Assembly: GCA_016714985.1 (NCBI GenBank)
Contig: JADKBS010000006.1
Span: 62,001-126,000 of the forward strand
Length of the DNA stretch: 64,000 nt
Reading direction: 5' to 3'
Origin: Saprospiraceae bacterium
Lineage (GTDB): Bacteria; Bacteroidota; Bacteroidia; Chitinophagales; Saprospiraceae
This document shows positions 1 to 8,572 of the stretch, piece by piece (the stretch's first letter is position 1; each line of letters opens with the position of its first letter). A program made the translations under genes and the position numbers. The notes under the pieces were generated by a model. The model saw only the letters and a program-made list of their open reading frames with translations, had not been told where the DNA came from and made no database searches.

Positions 1-2
1 AT

Positions 3-1766
3 GGCGACAAGTTCAAGTCGAATTTCATCATGAAGTATATCTTCAGCATGGATCACAAAATCATTGCCCGTCAGTTTTTGATAACGGGGATGATTTGGGC
101 CTTGATAGGTGCTGGGATGTCGATAATTTTCCGCCTTCAACTGGGGTTCCCAGAAGAAAGCCTCACTTGGCTCCGTCCTTTGTTGGGTAAATGGATTGAG
201 GTTAACCCCGATACAGGCATTGGTAAACTGGCACCTGAATTCTATTATGCTTTGGTGACAATGCATGGTACTATAATCGTATTCTTTGTGCTAACTGCTG
301 GCCTTAGTGGTACATTCAGTAATTTGCTCATACCCTTACAATTGGGCGCTCGTGACATGGCTTCCCCGTTGTTGAACATGATGTCTTACTGGTTCTTCTT
401 TTTGGCCAGCATTGTAATGTTCTATTCTTTGTTCCTCAGCACAGGGCCATTCTCTGGTGGCTGGGTTGCTTATCCGCCATTGAGCGCATTGGAGCAAGCC
501 TCGGATGGCTCAGGCGCTGGTATGACGCTGTGGATTTTGAGCCTTGTCTTCTTTGTGATTTCGGTGGGTTTGGGGGGTATTAACTATGTTACTACTGTCC
601 TCAACCTTCGTACAAAGGGCATGAGTATGTGGCGGATGCCTTTGACAATATGGGCTTTCTTTGTAACGGCTATCTTGGGTCTGCTTTCATTCCCAGTGCT
701 GGTCTCTGGTTTCTTGCTCCTCATGGCTGACAGGAGCTTGGGTACCAGTTTCTACTTGAGCGAGATTTTCATTGGTGGACAACAGCTTGACCACGTTGGT
801 GGCAGCCCCATATTGTACCAACACTTGTTTTGGTTCCTCGGTCACCCGGAGGTGTATATCATCATCCTACCTGCAATGGGCCTTACATCGGAAGTGCTCT
901 CAGTTCACTGCCGCAAACCAATTTTCGGTTACAAGGCGATGGTTTATTCCATCTTGGCTATTGGTTTCCTTTCTTTCATTGTTTGGGCACACCACATGTT
1001 TATGTCAGGTGTGAATCCATTCATTTCCAACTTCTTTGTCATTTTCACACTGATTATTGCGGTGCCTTCGGCGGTAAAAGTATTCAATTGGATTACCACC
1101 ATTTATAAATCGAACCTACGGTACAATACAGCCTCCATGTTTGCAATAGGCTTCGTTTCTATGTTCATTTCGGGTGGCTTGACAGGTATATTCCTTGGAA
1201 ACTCTGCTATTGACATCCAGATGCACGACACCTATTTTGTGGTAGCCCACTTCCACATTGTGATGGGTGTTGCAGCTTTCTTCGGCATGTTTGCTGGGGT
1301 TTATCACTGGTATCCAAAAATGTTTGGGCGTTTCATGAACGAGACGATGGGCAAAATTCACTTCTGGGGTACGCTGATTGGAGCCTATGCTATCTTCTGG
1401 CCAATGCATTATCTTGGAATGGCCGGTGTTCCACGTCGCTACTACCGATTCGACAACTTTGACACATTCAGCCATTTCTCGGAAATGAACCAGTTCATCA
1501 CCATTGCTGCAATTGTGACTTTCGGTTTCCAAGTTTTGATGTTCGTGAACTTCTTCTACAGCATTTGGAAGGGTAAACAAGTAACAACCAAAAACCCTTG
1601 GGGCGCTTCTACGCTTGAATGGACCACACCAATAAATGCTGGACACGGCAACTGGCCTGGCAAATTGCCAACTGTACACCGTTGGGCATACGATTATGGC
1701 AAGAATGGTGAAGAGATGATCCCACAAGTTGAGCCATTACGGGATGGCGAAACTGAAGACCATTAA
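3..1766 (+). CDS. ctaD: Cytochrome c oxidase subunit I, 5' end outside window
   Basis: Catalytic subunit of the aa3-type heme-copper oxidase in the inner membrane; reduces O2 to water and pumps protons. Counting from the ATG at 30, the low-spin heme ligand His79 (in MHG), the Cu-B/Tyr motif HPEVY at 272-276, the Cu-B pair HH at 321-322 and the heme ligands His407 and His409 (VAHFH) are all present, with about 12 hydrophobic helices. The reading frame is open upstream of base 30 and encodes GDKFKSNFI directly before the first Met, which matches the usual N-terminal lead of Bacteroidota CtaD, so the true start very probably lies before the window. It heads the visible part of a cox operon; subunit II should be just upstream. 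Very sure of identity. Confidence 0.97.
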   Translation, partial: GDKFKSNFIMKYIFSMDHKIIARQFLITGMIWALIGAGMSIIFRLQLGFPEESLTWLRPLLGKWIEVNPDTGIGKLAPEFYYALVTMHGTIIVFFVLTAGLSGTFSNLLIPLQLGARDMASPLLNMMSYWFFFLASIVMFYSLFLSTGPFSGGWVAYPPLSALEQASDGSGAGMTLWILSLVFFVISVGLGGINYVTTVLNLRTKGMSMWRMPLTIWAFFVTAILGLLSFPVLVSGFLLLMADRSLGTSFYLSEIFIGGQQLDHVGGSPILYQHLFWFLGHPEVYIIILPAMGLTSEVLSVHCRKPIFGYKAMVYSILAIGFLSFIVWAHHMFMSGVNPFISNFFVIFTLIIAVPSAVKVFNWITTIYKSNLRYNTASMFAIGFVSMFISGGLTGIFLGNSAIDIQMHDTYFVVAHFHIVMGVAAFFGMFAGVYHWYPKMFGRFMNETMGKIHFWGTLIGAYAIFWPMHYLGMAGVPRRYYRFDNFDTFSHFSEMNQFITIAAIVTFGFQVLMFVNFFYSIWKGKQVTTKNPWGASTLEWTTPINAGHGNWPGKLPTVHRWAYDYGKNGEEMIPQVEPLRDGETEDH

Positions 1767-1890
1767 TACAGGTGACCGTTTTGCAGTTGGGGCAGTGATT
1801 TTTATCAAAATACCTACTGTTTACGCTGGCGGTAACTTGTGACAAAGCTGGATAGAAATCTCAGTATTAACTTGATTAACAAACGATTAA

Positions 1891-2766
1891 GTGGACTATA
1901 AAACAAAGGCTGCAACAGCAACTCCCATACGACTGGTTTCTCAAAAAGTAAGGGACTATGGAGAGTTGGTCAAGTTCAAGCTGTCATTGACGGTCGTTTA
2001 CTCGGCCATCATGGCTTACTTGATAGCGGCAACTGGGGATGTGGATTGGCTGGAAGTGTTGATCCTTTCCGTGGGAGGTTTTTGTGTAGCCGGAGCAGCG
2101 AATGCGCTGAACCAAGTGCTCGAAAGGGATTTTGACAAATTGATGAAACGTACAGCCAACCGCCCTTTGGCTACTGGAAGGATGACCGTCTCAGATGCAG
2201 TGATGGCGGCAGGGGTACTCAGTATCATCGGCCTAATGTTGTTGGCGACCTTCAATCCTTGGGCTTCCTTTTTTGGAGTCATTGCATTGTTGAGCTATGC
2301 TTTCCTGTACACGCCGATGAAGCGGATTTCGCCCTCGGCTGTTGCTGTAGGTGCATTGCCTGGCGCATTGCCGATGTTGATAGGTTGTGTAGCGTTTCAA
2401 GGAGAGTTGACCTCGTTGGCACTGGCATTGTTCATGCTGCAGTTCTTTTGGCAATTTCCGCACTTCGGTGCGATTAGCTGGCTGGGCTTCGAAGACTACC
2501 AAAAAGCGGGTTTCAAATTTGTGGTTGACAAGGATGGAAAACAAGATAGGAATATCGGGCTGCAAGCCATTTTCTATGCACTTTGTTTGATTCCTGTTGG
2601 GTTGATGCCTTATTTTACTGCTGTGACTGGGGTAATATCCGGGATTTTGGTAACTTTTATGGCAGTAGCCTACGCTTGGTTCGGATGGAATCTATACCGG
2701 AAGAATGACAGGAAAGCAGCCCTTCAATTGATGTTCTTCTCATTTTTTATTTACCACTGGCATTAA
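1891..2766 (+). CDS. ctaB: Protoheme IX farnesyltransferase (heme O synthase), C-terminus frameshifted
   Basis: Membrane prenyltransferase of the UbiA superfamily that farnesylates heme b to heme O for the oxidase. The first Asp-rich motif is around residues 71-82 (N-x2-NQ..ERDFD) and a second Asp-containing loop (VVDKDGKQD) near 210. GTG start at 1891. As read, the protein ends FFSFFIYHWH at 2766, which is not how the family ends. Adding one base in the T-run 2743-2748 restores FYLPLALTALWIDKI and a stop at 2790-2792, two bases before the next gene, which is normal operon spacing. So this is a one-base loss, real or a sequencing error; restored length is 300 aa. Identity is certain, the C-terminus is not. 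Confidence 0.93.
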   Translation: MDYKTKAATATPIRLVSQKVRDYGELVKFKLSLTVVYSAIMAYLIAATGDVDWLEVLILSVGGFCVAGAANALNQVLERDFDKLMKRTANRPLATGRMTVSDAVMAAGVLSIIGLMLLATFNPWASFFGVIALLSYAFLYTPMKRISPSAVAVGALPGALPMLIGCVAFQGELTSLALALFMLQFFWQFPHFGAISWLGFEDYQKAGFKFVVDKDGKQDRNIGLQAIFYALCLIPVGLMPYFTAVTGVISGILVTFMAVAYAWFGWNLYRKNDRKAALQLMFFSFFIYHWH

Positions 2767-2794
2767 CGGCCTTGTGGATTGACAAAATCTGAAA

Positions 2795-3373
2795 ATGGAT
2801 TTGAGCATAAACGAGAATATCGGTAGGAACAAAATCCACCCGCACAAATTTGCGGTGTGGGTAGGTTGTGGCTCCATCTTGATGATGTTCGCCTCATTGA
2901 CCAGTGCCTACGTGGTTCGCCAATCAGCTGGCAACTGGTTAGAGTTCAGTTTGCCCAGTATTTTCAAGGTAAGTACTTTGGTAATTCTGTTGAGCAGCTT
3001 AACCTTGCATTTTGCATATTCAGCTTTCAAAAAGGAGAAAGAGGCGCAATACAAAGGATTGTTAGTATTGACTTTTGTTTTGGCTATCATGTTCTTTGTA
3101 TTTCAGTATTGGGGATGGCAGGAATTGGCCGCCTCAGGGGTTCCTTTTACTATAAATCCTTCGGGCGATTTTGTTTACATCATCACTTGGTTCCATGCTG
3201 CCCACGTTGTTGGAGGCTTGGCTGCCTTGACAGTCGCGCTGATTCATGCTTTTGGGTTAAAGTTCAAACCGACGCCCAAGCGCAAGCTTAGATTTGAATT
3301 GACTTTGACCTATTGGCATTTTGTGGATTTCCTTTGGGTCTATTTGTTCGTATTCTTGACATTGTATCGCTGA
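2795..3373 (+). CDS. ctaE: Cytochrome c oxidase subunit III, first copy (short, five-helix form)
   Basis: 192-residue subunit III with five hydrophobic helices. Diagnostic features are the ITWFHAAHVVGG segment around residues 132-143 and the C-terminal YWHFVDFLWVYLFVFL. It lacks the two N-terminal helices of the long seven-helix form, as is usual for this copy in Bacteroidota. Starts two bases after the restored ctaB stop, so it is in the same transcript. Followed by a second subunit III gene, so two paralogues sit in tandem; both probably belong to the same oxidase complex. Confidence 0.92.
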   Translation: MDLSINENIGRNKIHPHKFAVWVGCGSILMMFASLTSAYVVRQSAGNWLEFSLPSIFKVSTLVILLSSLTLHFAYSAFKKEKEAQYKGLLVLTFVLAIMFFVFQYWGWQELAASGVPFTINPSGDFVYIITWFHAAHVVGGLAALTVALIHAFGLKFKPTPKRKLRFELTLTYWHFVDFLWVYLFVFLTLYR

Positions 3374-3495
3374 AAGATTGATTGATGAAGGGTTTTTTGT
3401 TTTATTGTTGAACTGCTGATTGGAATAGAAAATAAATCGGCAAATCGACAATTCAGCAAATCGACAATTCAGCAATCTAACATTCCAGCATTTTT
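3374..3495. repeat. Intergenic inverted word repeat between the two subunit III genes
   Basis: The left part (about 3401-3425) contains ATTGTTGAACTGCTGATTGG; the right part (3438-3490) carries two direct copies of AAATCGACAATTCAGC and then CAGCAATC, roughly complementary to the left. It is the least perfect member of the variable-word class. Starts right after the stop codon. Confidence 0.55.
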
Positions 3496-3506
3496 TTTCA
3501 ATAGAT

Positions 3507-4481
3507 ATGGCTTCTACAGCAGTTTTAGAGCATGGCCACGAAACAGAGCAGGAACTCTGGGCTGGTGGGCAAGAACCGTTCAAGGCAAGCTACGGCAAGC
3601 TGATGATTTGGTATTTCCTGGTTACGGATGCTTTTACCTTTTCAGGATTCCTCATTGCTTATGGGGCGTTGCGCTTTAGTAGTAAAACGTGGCCAGTAGC
3701 CGATTTTGTTTTCAACAAAATTCCGTTCTACCATGGCGACAAGCCGTGGCCTCTTATTTTCGTGACCTTTATGACCTTTGTGCTCATCGCAAGCTCTGTG
3801 ACCATGGTGCGTGCGGTACAAGAAGGCCATCGCAACAACAAAAGGGGCGTGGTTTTTTGGATGTTCCTGACCATTCTTGGTGGTGCGACATTCCTTGGCT
3901 GCCAAGCTTGGGAGTGGACGACTATGATTAAGGAAGAAGGGGTTTCCATCTTTACCAATCCATTTTCAACACACGTGGAGGGTGGTCAATACCTCAGCGG
4001 TCAGGAATTGGAAGCACAAGGGTATGCCAAAATTGAACAAGACATTCATGGTGCCAAGTCCACTTATTACCTACCAAAAGGCGCTTCGGATGTTGAAGAC
4101 AACCGCTTTTTCGAGAAAACCACCCATAGTGGCAAGTCAGAGGCAGGCACGGCTTTCGAGGCTGGCAAACCATATTTGATAACTGTCAACCACAATACCC
4201 ACCAGTATGAGCATGCTGCATACAAGACTGCTGGTGGTACAGTCCTGCGGGAAGGGTTCGGCCCTAAAGCCTTTGGGGCACTTTTCTTTTTCATCACTGG
4301 GTTTCACGGCTTTCACGTTTTTTCAGGCGTTGTTTTCTTGGCGATAGTTATGATAAACGCAGCGAGCGGTCTATATGCCAGTCGGAACAACCGCTATGAA
4401 ATGGTGGAGAAAATCGGACTCTACTGGCACTTCGTGGACCTTGTTTGGGTCTTCGTATTCTTGGTGTTTTACCTCATTTAA
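3507..4481 (+). CDS. Cytochrome c oxidase subunit III, second copy (long form)
   Basis: 324-residue heme-copper oxidase subunit III. Helices are at about residues 30-55, 75-100, 110-130, 258-285 and 300-323, ending YWHFVDLVWVFVFLVFYL. The GFHGFHVFSG motif near 270 is the family signature. A hydrophilic insertion of about 110 residues (roughly 140-250, rich in Gly, Glu, His and Thr) separates the first and last helix groups; comparable insertions occur in Bacteroidota homologues, and it would project out of the membrane. Downstream of the short subunit III and upstream of subunit IV on the same strand. Confidence 0.92.
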   Translation: MASTAVLEHGHETEQELWAGGQEPFKASYGKLMIWYFLVTDAFTFSGFLIAYGALRFSSKTWPVADFVFNKIPFYHGDKPWPLIFVTFMTFVLIASSVTMVRAVQEGHRNNKRGVVFWMFLTILGGATFLGCQAWEWTTMIKEEGVSIFTNPFSTHVEGGQYLSGQELEAQGYAKIEQDIHGAKSTYYLPKGASDVEDNRFFEKTTHSGKSEAGTAFEAGKPYLITVNHNTHQYEHAAYKTAGGTVLREGFGPKAFGALFFFITGFHGFHVFSGVVFLAIVMINAASGLYASRNNRYEMVEKIGLYWHFVDLVWVFVFLVFYLI

Positions 4482-4609
4482 TCCTAATTTTTCAAAAAGT
4501 ATTAACTGTTTAGCAGGAGGTGATTTTTGAGGGAAATTGAATGCTTTTCCCAAAATACACCATCGCACCCTCCTAAATAGCTAACAAAAAGAATTAAAAT
4601 TTCGAAGAT

Positions 4610-5038
4610 ATGGATGCGCACATGAGTTATGATGACCAGAAGAAACTGGTAGTGAAAGGGTTGATCCTTCTTGGTGTAATCACTTTAGTTGAGGTTGCGA
4701 TTGCATTAATTGCAAAGGGCTACCTCGTCCCTGGCGTTGAATTTACGGGCGTCATGCACTATGTTTACATGCTAGTCATGGTAGGGTTCAGCCTTTATAA
4801 GGCATATTTTATCATCTATAACTTTATGCACATGGGACACGAGGTTCAAGGCTTGCGTTGGAGTGTTTTGCTACCCATGTTGCTATTGGTTTGGGCGATA
4901 ATTGCCTTTTTTCAGGAAGGTGCATCATGGGGTGCAAGGCGAAATCTGATTGAGCAAAAGAACTTGGAAGAGGTTAACAAAAAGCCAGCCACAGGCAGTC
5001 TCGATTATGACGATCTAACGGCTAAGTACCTAATCTGA
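4610..5038 (+). CDS. ctaF: Cytochrome c oxidase subunit IV (prokaryotic COX4)
   Basis: 142-residue small oxidase subunit with three hydrophobic helices (about residues 13-38, 45-70 and 82-105), including the NFMHMGHE loop typical of bacterial COX4 proteins. Its role is structural stabilisation of the oxidase. The start may be Met1 (4610) or Met5 (4622). Lies 128 bases after the long subunit III and is followed by a clear intrinsic terminator, so the core oxidase transcript may partly end here. Confidence 0.88.
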   Translation: MDAHMSYDDQKKLVVKGLILLGVITLVEVAIALIAKGYLVPGVEFTGVMHYVYMLVMVGFSLYKAYFIIYNFMHMGHEVQGLRWSVLLPMLLLVWAIIAFFQEGASWGARRNLIEQKNLEEVNKKPATGSLDYDDLTAKYLI

Positions 5039-5049
5039 AAGTCAAAAAA

Positions 5050-5079
5050 GGCGAGACCCCAACGGTTCTCGCCTTTTTT
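5050..5079 (+). terminator. Rho-independent terminator after subunit IV
   Basis: GGCGAGA (5050-5056) pairs with TCTCGCC (5067-5073), directly followed by six T (5074-5079). It lies 12 bases after the subunit IV stop. Confidence 0.85.
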
Positions 5080-5174
5080 AATTTCAAAAACACCCCAAAT
5101 TGTGGGAGATGAAAGATAAAAATGGAATTTTTTCTTTCACTTCTCACACCTTCTAAATAGTTAATTTCAAAAAA

Positions 5175-5783
5175 ATGGACAATTTAGACGAAGTAAAACC
5201 AGCCAATAAATTTTGGAGGGCAGTGGTGTTTGCTGTGCTTTTTATCCTTCCGATTGGCTCTCTATTTTATTTGTACAAAGGGCGGACGCATTCCAGAACT
5301 GCAAAGGCTGAATTGGAAAATTTGGGTCAGGTAGATGGGTTCAACCTGATGAACCAGCAGAACCAAGCGATAACCCCAAGTGGATTGCATGGCAAGGTGA
5401 CCATTATAAATTTCCTGCCAACCGATTTGTCGAAGGCAAAGCTTTTATCAGACAGGATTGCCAAAGTACACCAAAGCTTTGACGAAACGGATGATGTCAT
5501 CTTTCTGTCCTTTATAATTCCCGACTCAACAAAGACACTGCTTCAGACAGCAACTGAACTAGGGATTGAAGACCACCAACAGTGGTATTTGCTAGGTACT
5601 TCCACTGATGAATGGCAGCGGCTTTCAAAGAATGTTTACCATTTGCCTAATGTCGAAAATGGGGTTGCAATGGCTGATACCAGCCTGCAAATCAGGAAAC
5701 TATACGACATTAACAACAACCAGCAAATGGGGCGGATGATTGAGCACGTTGCTAAGGTTGTCCCTAAACAAAAGCGGCGTTGA
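5175..5783 (+). CDS. SCO1/SenC-like protein lacking all cysteines
   Basis: 202 residues: one N-terminal membrane anchor (about 14-34), then a thioredoxin-like domain starting VTIINFLPTD. SCO proteins deliver copper to the Cu-A site of subunit II through a CxxxC motif and a distal His. Here the position of that motif reads FLPTDLSKA and there is no cysteine anywhere. Assignment rests on position (after subunit IV, before the DUF420 gene, where Bacteroidota carry SCO), the anchor and the fold-like pattern. It cannot bind copper by the usual ligands; it may be a structural or regulatory paralogue. ATG start at 5175. Confidence 0.72.
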   Translation: MDNLDEVKPANKFWRAVVFAVLFILPIGSLFYLYKGRTHSRTAKAELENLGQVDGFNLMNQQNQAITPSGLHGKVTIINFLPTDLSKAKLLSDRIAKVHQSFDETDDVIFLSFIIPDSTKTLLQTATELGIEDHQQWYLLGTSTDEWQRLSKNVYHLPNVENGVAMADTSLQIRKLYDINNNQQMGRMIEHVAKVVPKQKRR

Positions 5784-5808
5784 CCTGTTTCCGCAAAGAA
5801 AGACTGGT

Positions 5809-6348
5809 ATGAGTACAAAACAACCTGATACAATTTTGGAGAGAAAGCTGAATCGGCTTGCGTGGGTCATCACAGCAATTGTACTCCTGTTGGTAAGCGT
5901 AATGCACCGCATCCATTTTGAAACGAGCGTTGACTTCACTTTTTTGCCAGCTGCTTATTCAGCAATGAATGCCTTGACCGCTTTGATATTGGTCGCAGGC
6001 TTGTATTTCATCAAGAACAAACAGCCTGAAAAGCACGAAAAAGCTATGACTGCTGCTGTGGTGACTTCAATGCTTTTTTTGCTGGGGTACGTCATTTACC
6101 ATATCACCAATGCCGACACCAAATTTGGTGGTGAGGGTTGGATTCGGCCCGTTTACTTTTTCTTGCTAATTTCGCATATCATACTTGCAGCTGTTATTTT
6201 CCCATTCATTCTGTTCACCTACATAAGGGCGTTCACAGGCCAGTTTGCAAGGCACAAGAAAATGGCAAGGTGGGTATATTGGTTTTGGCTTTACGTTGCT
6301 GTGACTGGCCCCATTCTCTACTTGATGATTAAACCTTACTATAAATGA
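5809..6348 (+). CDS. DUF420 family membrane protein (CtaM-like)
   Basis: 179 residues with about five hydrophobic helices. Histidines lie in helix contexts (SVMHRIHFET near 32-38, VIYHITNAD, LISHIILA), typical of the DUF420 family, which includes the cytochrome oxidase assembly factor CtaM of Bacillus/Staphylococcus. The start is placed at ATG 5809 (MSTKQPD) because the 23 codons before it overlap the SCO-like gene and do not look like a leader. It overlaps the following CPMC gene by ATGA. Likely role: maturation of the heme-copper oxidase. Confidence 0.82.
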   Translation: MSTKQPDTILERKLNRLAWVITAIVLLLVSVMHRIHFETSVDFTFLPAAYSAMNALTALILVAGLYFIKNKQPEKHEKAMTAAVVTSMLFLLGYVIYHITNADTKFGGEGWIRPVYFFLLISHIILAAVIFPFILFTYIRAFTGQFARHKKMARWVYWFWLYVAVTGPILYLMIKPYYK

Positions 6349-6605
6349 TGCCCAACATGAAAAACTTCATAGTAAAAATCGCCTTTACCTTCTTGGTAGC
6401 ATTCACTGTTATTCCGAATGCGGAAGCCCAATGCCCAATGTGCAAAATGGGCGCTGAAAGTAACCTCAAGAACGGGGGAACAGCTGGTAGTGGCCTGAAC
6501 ACTGGGATCTTGTACATGTTGTCAATGCCATACCTGCTTGTTGGGGCCATTGGCTTTGTCTGGTACAAAAACCGTAAAAAAGACAGCGAGATGCCTGGTG
6601 CCTAA
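6345..6605 (+). CDS. Small CPMC-motif membrane protein in the oxidase cluster
   Basis: 86 residues. Signal peptide ending NAEA, so the mature protein begins QCPMCKMG; a single C-terminal helix (about 55-75) is followed by a basic KNRKK tail. The CxxC with Met following is a plausible copper site facing the periplasm. Similar small proteins with QC-x-MC just after the signal peptide occur next to cox genes in other Bacteroidota, with no assigned function as far as I know. Translationally coupled to the DUF420 gene (ATGA overlap at 6345); Met5 (6357) is an alternative start. Ends overlapping the convergent gene by 4 bases. Confidence 0.8.
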   Translation: MMPNMKNFIVKIAFTFLVAFTVIPNAEAQCPMCKMGAESNLKNGGTAGSGLNTGILYMLSMPYLLVGAIGFVWYKNRKKDSEMPGA

Positions 6606-7027
6606 TTGATGGTTGGCGCAGTTTTAGAACGGTCAGACATCCATAGCAGGAAAAATACTACTGCGCCAATGATTGCCACCGACCCCAGTATGCCCAATAT
6701 CAATCCATATTTGGTCGCACCACTTATTGCCAACAAGACAATTGACAACAGCATTAGGATGATGCTGGTCAACAACTTACCCGTTGGCATTGCAATGGTG
6801 CCAAATTGAATCCATTTGTAGATTCTCTCCTTCAGTCTTTTCTTTTTCCCACCAAGGCTTTTTTTGATGCTCGTCCAATGCTGTTTCAAGTCCTGCTTGC
6901 CTGCTTCTACTTCCTGTGTGTTCTGGGCCTGACTGGTAATATTACGTATTGATACTGCCGATTCTCCCAATTGGGGAGCCAAAAATAGCAAGGTCATTAA
7001 CAAGGATTGCCTAAGAATGATTTTCAT
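6602..7027 (-). CDS. Hypothetical secreted/membrane protein with two helices
   Basis: 141 residues. N-terminal signal peptide (about 1-23), a basic, helical middle (KKSLGGKKKRLKERI around 55-70), then two hydrophobic helices (about 85-105 and 110-130) and a short polar tail. No family recognised. Convergent with the CPMC gene, and its stop overlaps that stop. Probably a real, lineage-specific inner membrane protein. Confidence 0.65.
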   Translation of the reverse strand: MKIILRQSLLMTLLFLAPQLGESAVSIRNITSQAQNTQEVEAGKQDLKQHWTSIKKSLGGKKKRLKERIYKWIQFGTIAMPTGKLLTSIILMLLSIVLLAISGATKYGLILGILGSVAIIGAVVFFLLWMSDRSKTAPTIN

Positions 7028-7065
7028 AAAACTGTAATTGGTTTGGATGAAAAATGGGTTGCCAA

Positions 7066-8355
7066 TCAGAAATTTCTTTCAAAATAGTCAACAACCCGTT
7101 CGTCGGTCATGATGTCGCTCGGCTTTAACTGTTTTTTTAGCACAATACCCTCCAACGTTCGGCACCGACTTAGGGCGACATAAGTTTGTCCGAACTCAAA
7201 CGCTCCGGAATCCATGTCAATTATCACCTTGTCAAAAGTTTTTCCTTGCGATTTGTGGATGGTTACCGCCCAAGCCAGCCTCAAAGGATATTGCTCGAAC
7301 ATGCCCACAACCTCTGCTTCGATTTCGTCAGGGTTTTCTTTGCCTGGTCGGTACCGGATAATTTCCCATTTGGCGGGCACCACATTGATGACTTTTGGGG
7401 CACCTCGTTCATCGGTGAATACCTTAATGCCTTCCTCATCAAATTTGGTGACTTTGCCAATCGTCCCATTTACATAGTTGCCATCCGCATCGTTTTTGAT
7501 GAACATGACCTGTGCGCCTACCTTCAGCCTTAACGCCATTTCCGTTGGGTATTGCTTTGGGTCAAATTCACCTTGGATTTTGGCTAAAAAGGATTCCTCC
7601 AAGCCCTCCAGTTGTACAAGTTCTATGGTGTTGATTTGGTCAACTTTAACATTGCGGGTTGCCAGTGTTATGAAGGATTGGGCTGGCTCGAAATCAGGGA
7701 GGTATCGTTGGTTGAGGTCTTCCAAATCCTCCCAATCTGCTGCATTGTGCCTAACTGCCTCCAAGAGCCGGAGAAAATGGCGCTCCTCTTGCCGATAGAC
7801 CTTGCGAAGTTCCATTTTTTCATAATCAAAATCACGTAGGACATGTGCCGAAAAGAAATAAGGGGTATCGTAGGTCATTTCCAGGTGGCGGCGCTCTTCC
7901 TCATTGGCCACTACTGGCGGCAATTGGAACAAGTCACCGATGAACACCATCTGGACGCCCCCAAAAGGAAGGGGGATGTCACGATTCAAGCGCAAGGAAC
8001 GGTCAATGGCATCTAGCATGTCGGCCCGTACCATACTAATTTCGTCAATGACGAGTACCTCGATGCGGCTGAACCATTTCTTGGTGAAACTCTTGGAAAT
8101 ATCCCTGGCTTGGATGAGCCGAGGAGGGAAGCCAAAAAAAGAATGGATGGTTTGCCCTTGAACATTGAGGGCGGCAATGCCAGTGGGTGCAAGCACTATG
8201 GTCTTTTTCCGGGTAGTACCTCTAAACAACTGTAGGAGCGTACTCTTGCCTGTTCCTGCCTTGCCGGTCAGAAAAAGGCTTTGTCTCGTTTTTTCCAAGA
8301 CATCAAGGGCATAGCGGAATCCTTCGTTGAGTTCGAGTGGTGCTTTGTCAATCAT
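7066..8355 (-). CDS. PIF1-like AAA ATP-dependent DNA helicase
   Basis: About 429 residues from the chosen start MIDKAPLELNEGF at 8355; the longer reading frame to 8436 has a basic unlikely leader. Walker A GKAGTGKST at residues 31-39, APTGIAA just after, Walker B with IDEISMVRADML near 100, then GDLFQLPPV, and C-terminal motifs including TIHKSQGKTFDKVIID and YVALSRC, which are superfamily 1B (Pif1/RecD2) motifs V and VI. It is expected to unwind DNA 5' to 3'; PIF1 proteins resolve G-quadruplexes and forked structures. Monocistronic by spacing. Confidence 0.9.
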   Translation of the reverse strand: MIDKAPLELNEGFRYALDVLEKTRQSLFLTGKAGTGKSTLLQLFRGTTRKKTIVLAPTGIAALNVQGQTIHSFFGFPPRLIQARDISKSFTKKWFSRIEVLVIDEISMVRADMLDAIDRSLRLNRDIPLPFGGVQMVFIGDLFQLPPVVANEEERRHLEMTYDTPYFFSAHVLRDFDYEKMELRKVYRQEERHFLRLLEAVRHNAADWEDLEDLNQRYLPDFEPAQSFITLATRNVKVDQINTIELVQLEGLEESFLAKIQGEFDPKQYPTEMALRLKVGAQVMFIKNDADGNYVNGTIGKVTKFDEEGIKVFTDERGAPKVINVVPAKWEIIRYRPGKENPDEIEAEVVGMFEQYPLRLAWAVTIHKSQGKTFDKVIIDMDSGAFEFGQTYVALSRCRTLEGIVLKKQLKPSDIMTDERVVDYFERNF

Positions 8356-8572
8356 AAACTTGGCAGTTGGGCAAAGATAGTGGATTGACCGCTTAGGCTT
8401 GTTGAAATTGAAAAACGGTTTTTGGCGCAAAGGCAAAGACGGCTAAAATTGGCGGAAATATCTGTGGGTGTGCAGTTGTCGCAGATGAAAATAACTTCAT
8501 AGCTTTTGTTTCCCTCCCCTATATCTTTATCAAATTAGCAGGGCAAAACATGACTCAGAGATCGCTCTAAGT

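Noticed and set aside
1116..1727. Long open frame antisense to ctaD
   Set aside because: It is the mirror of a conserved gene with no independent motifs; similar antisense frames cover nuoF, nuoD and the DUF5686 gene and are codon-bias shadows.
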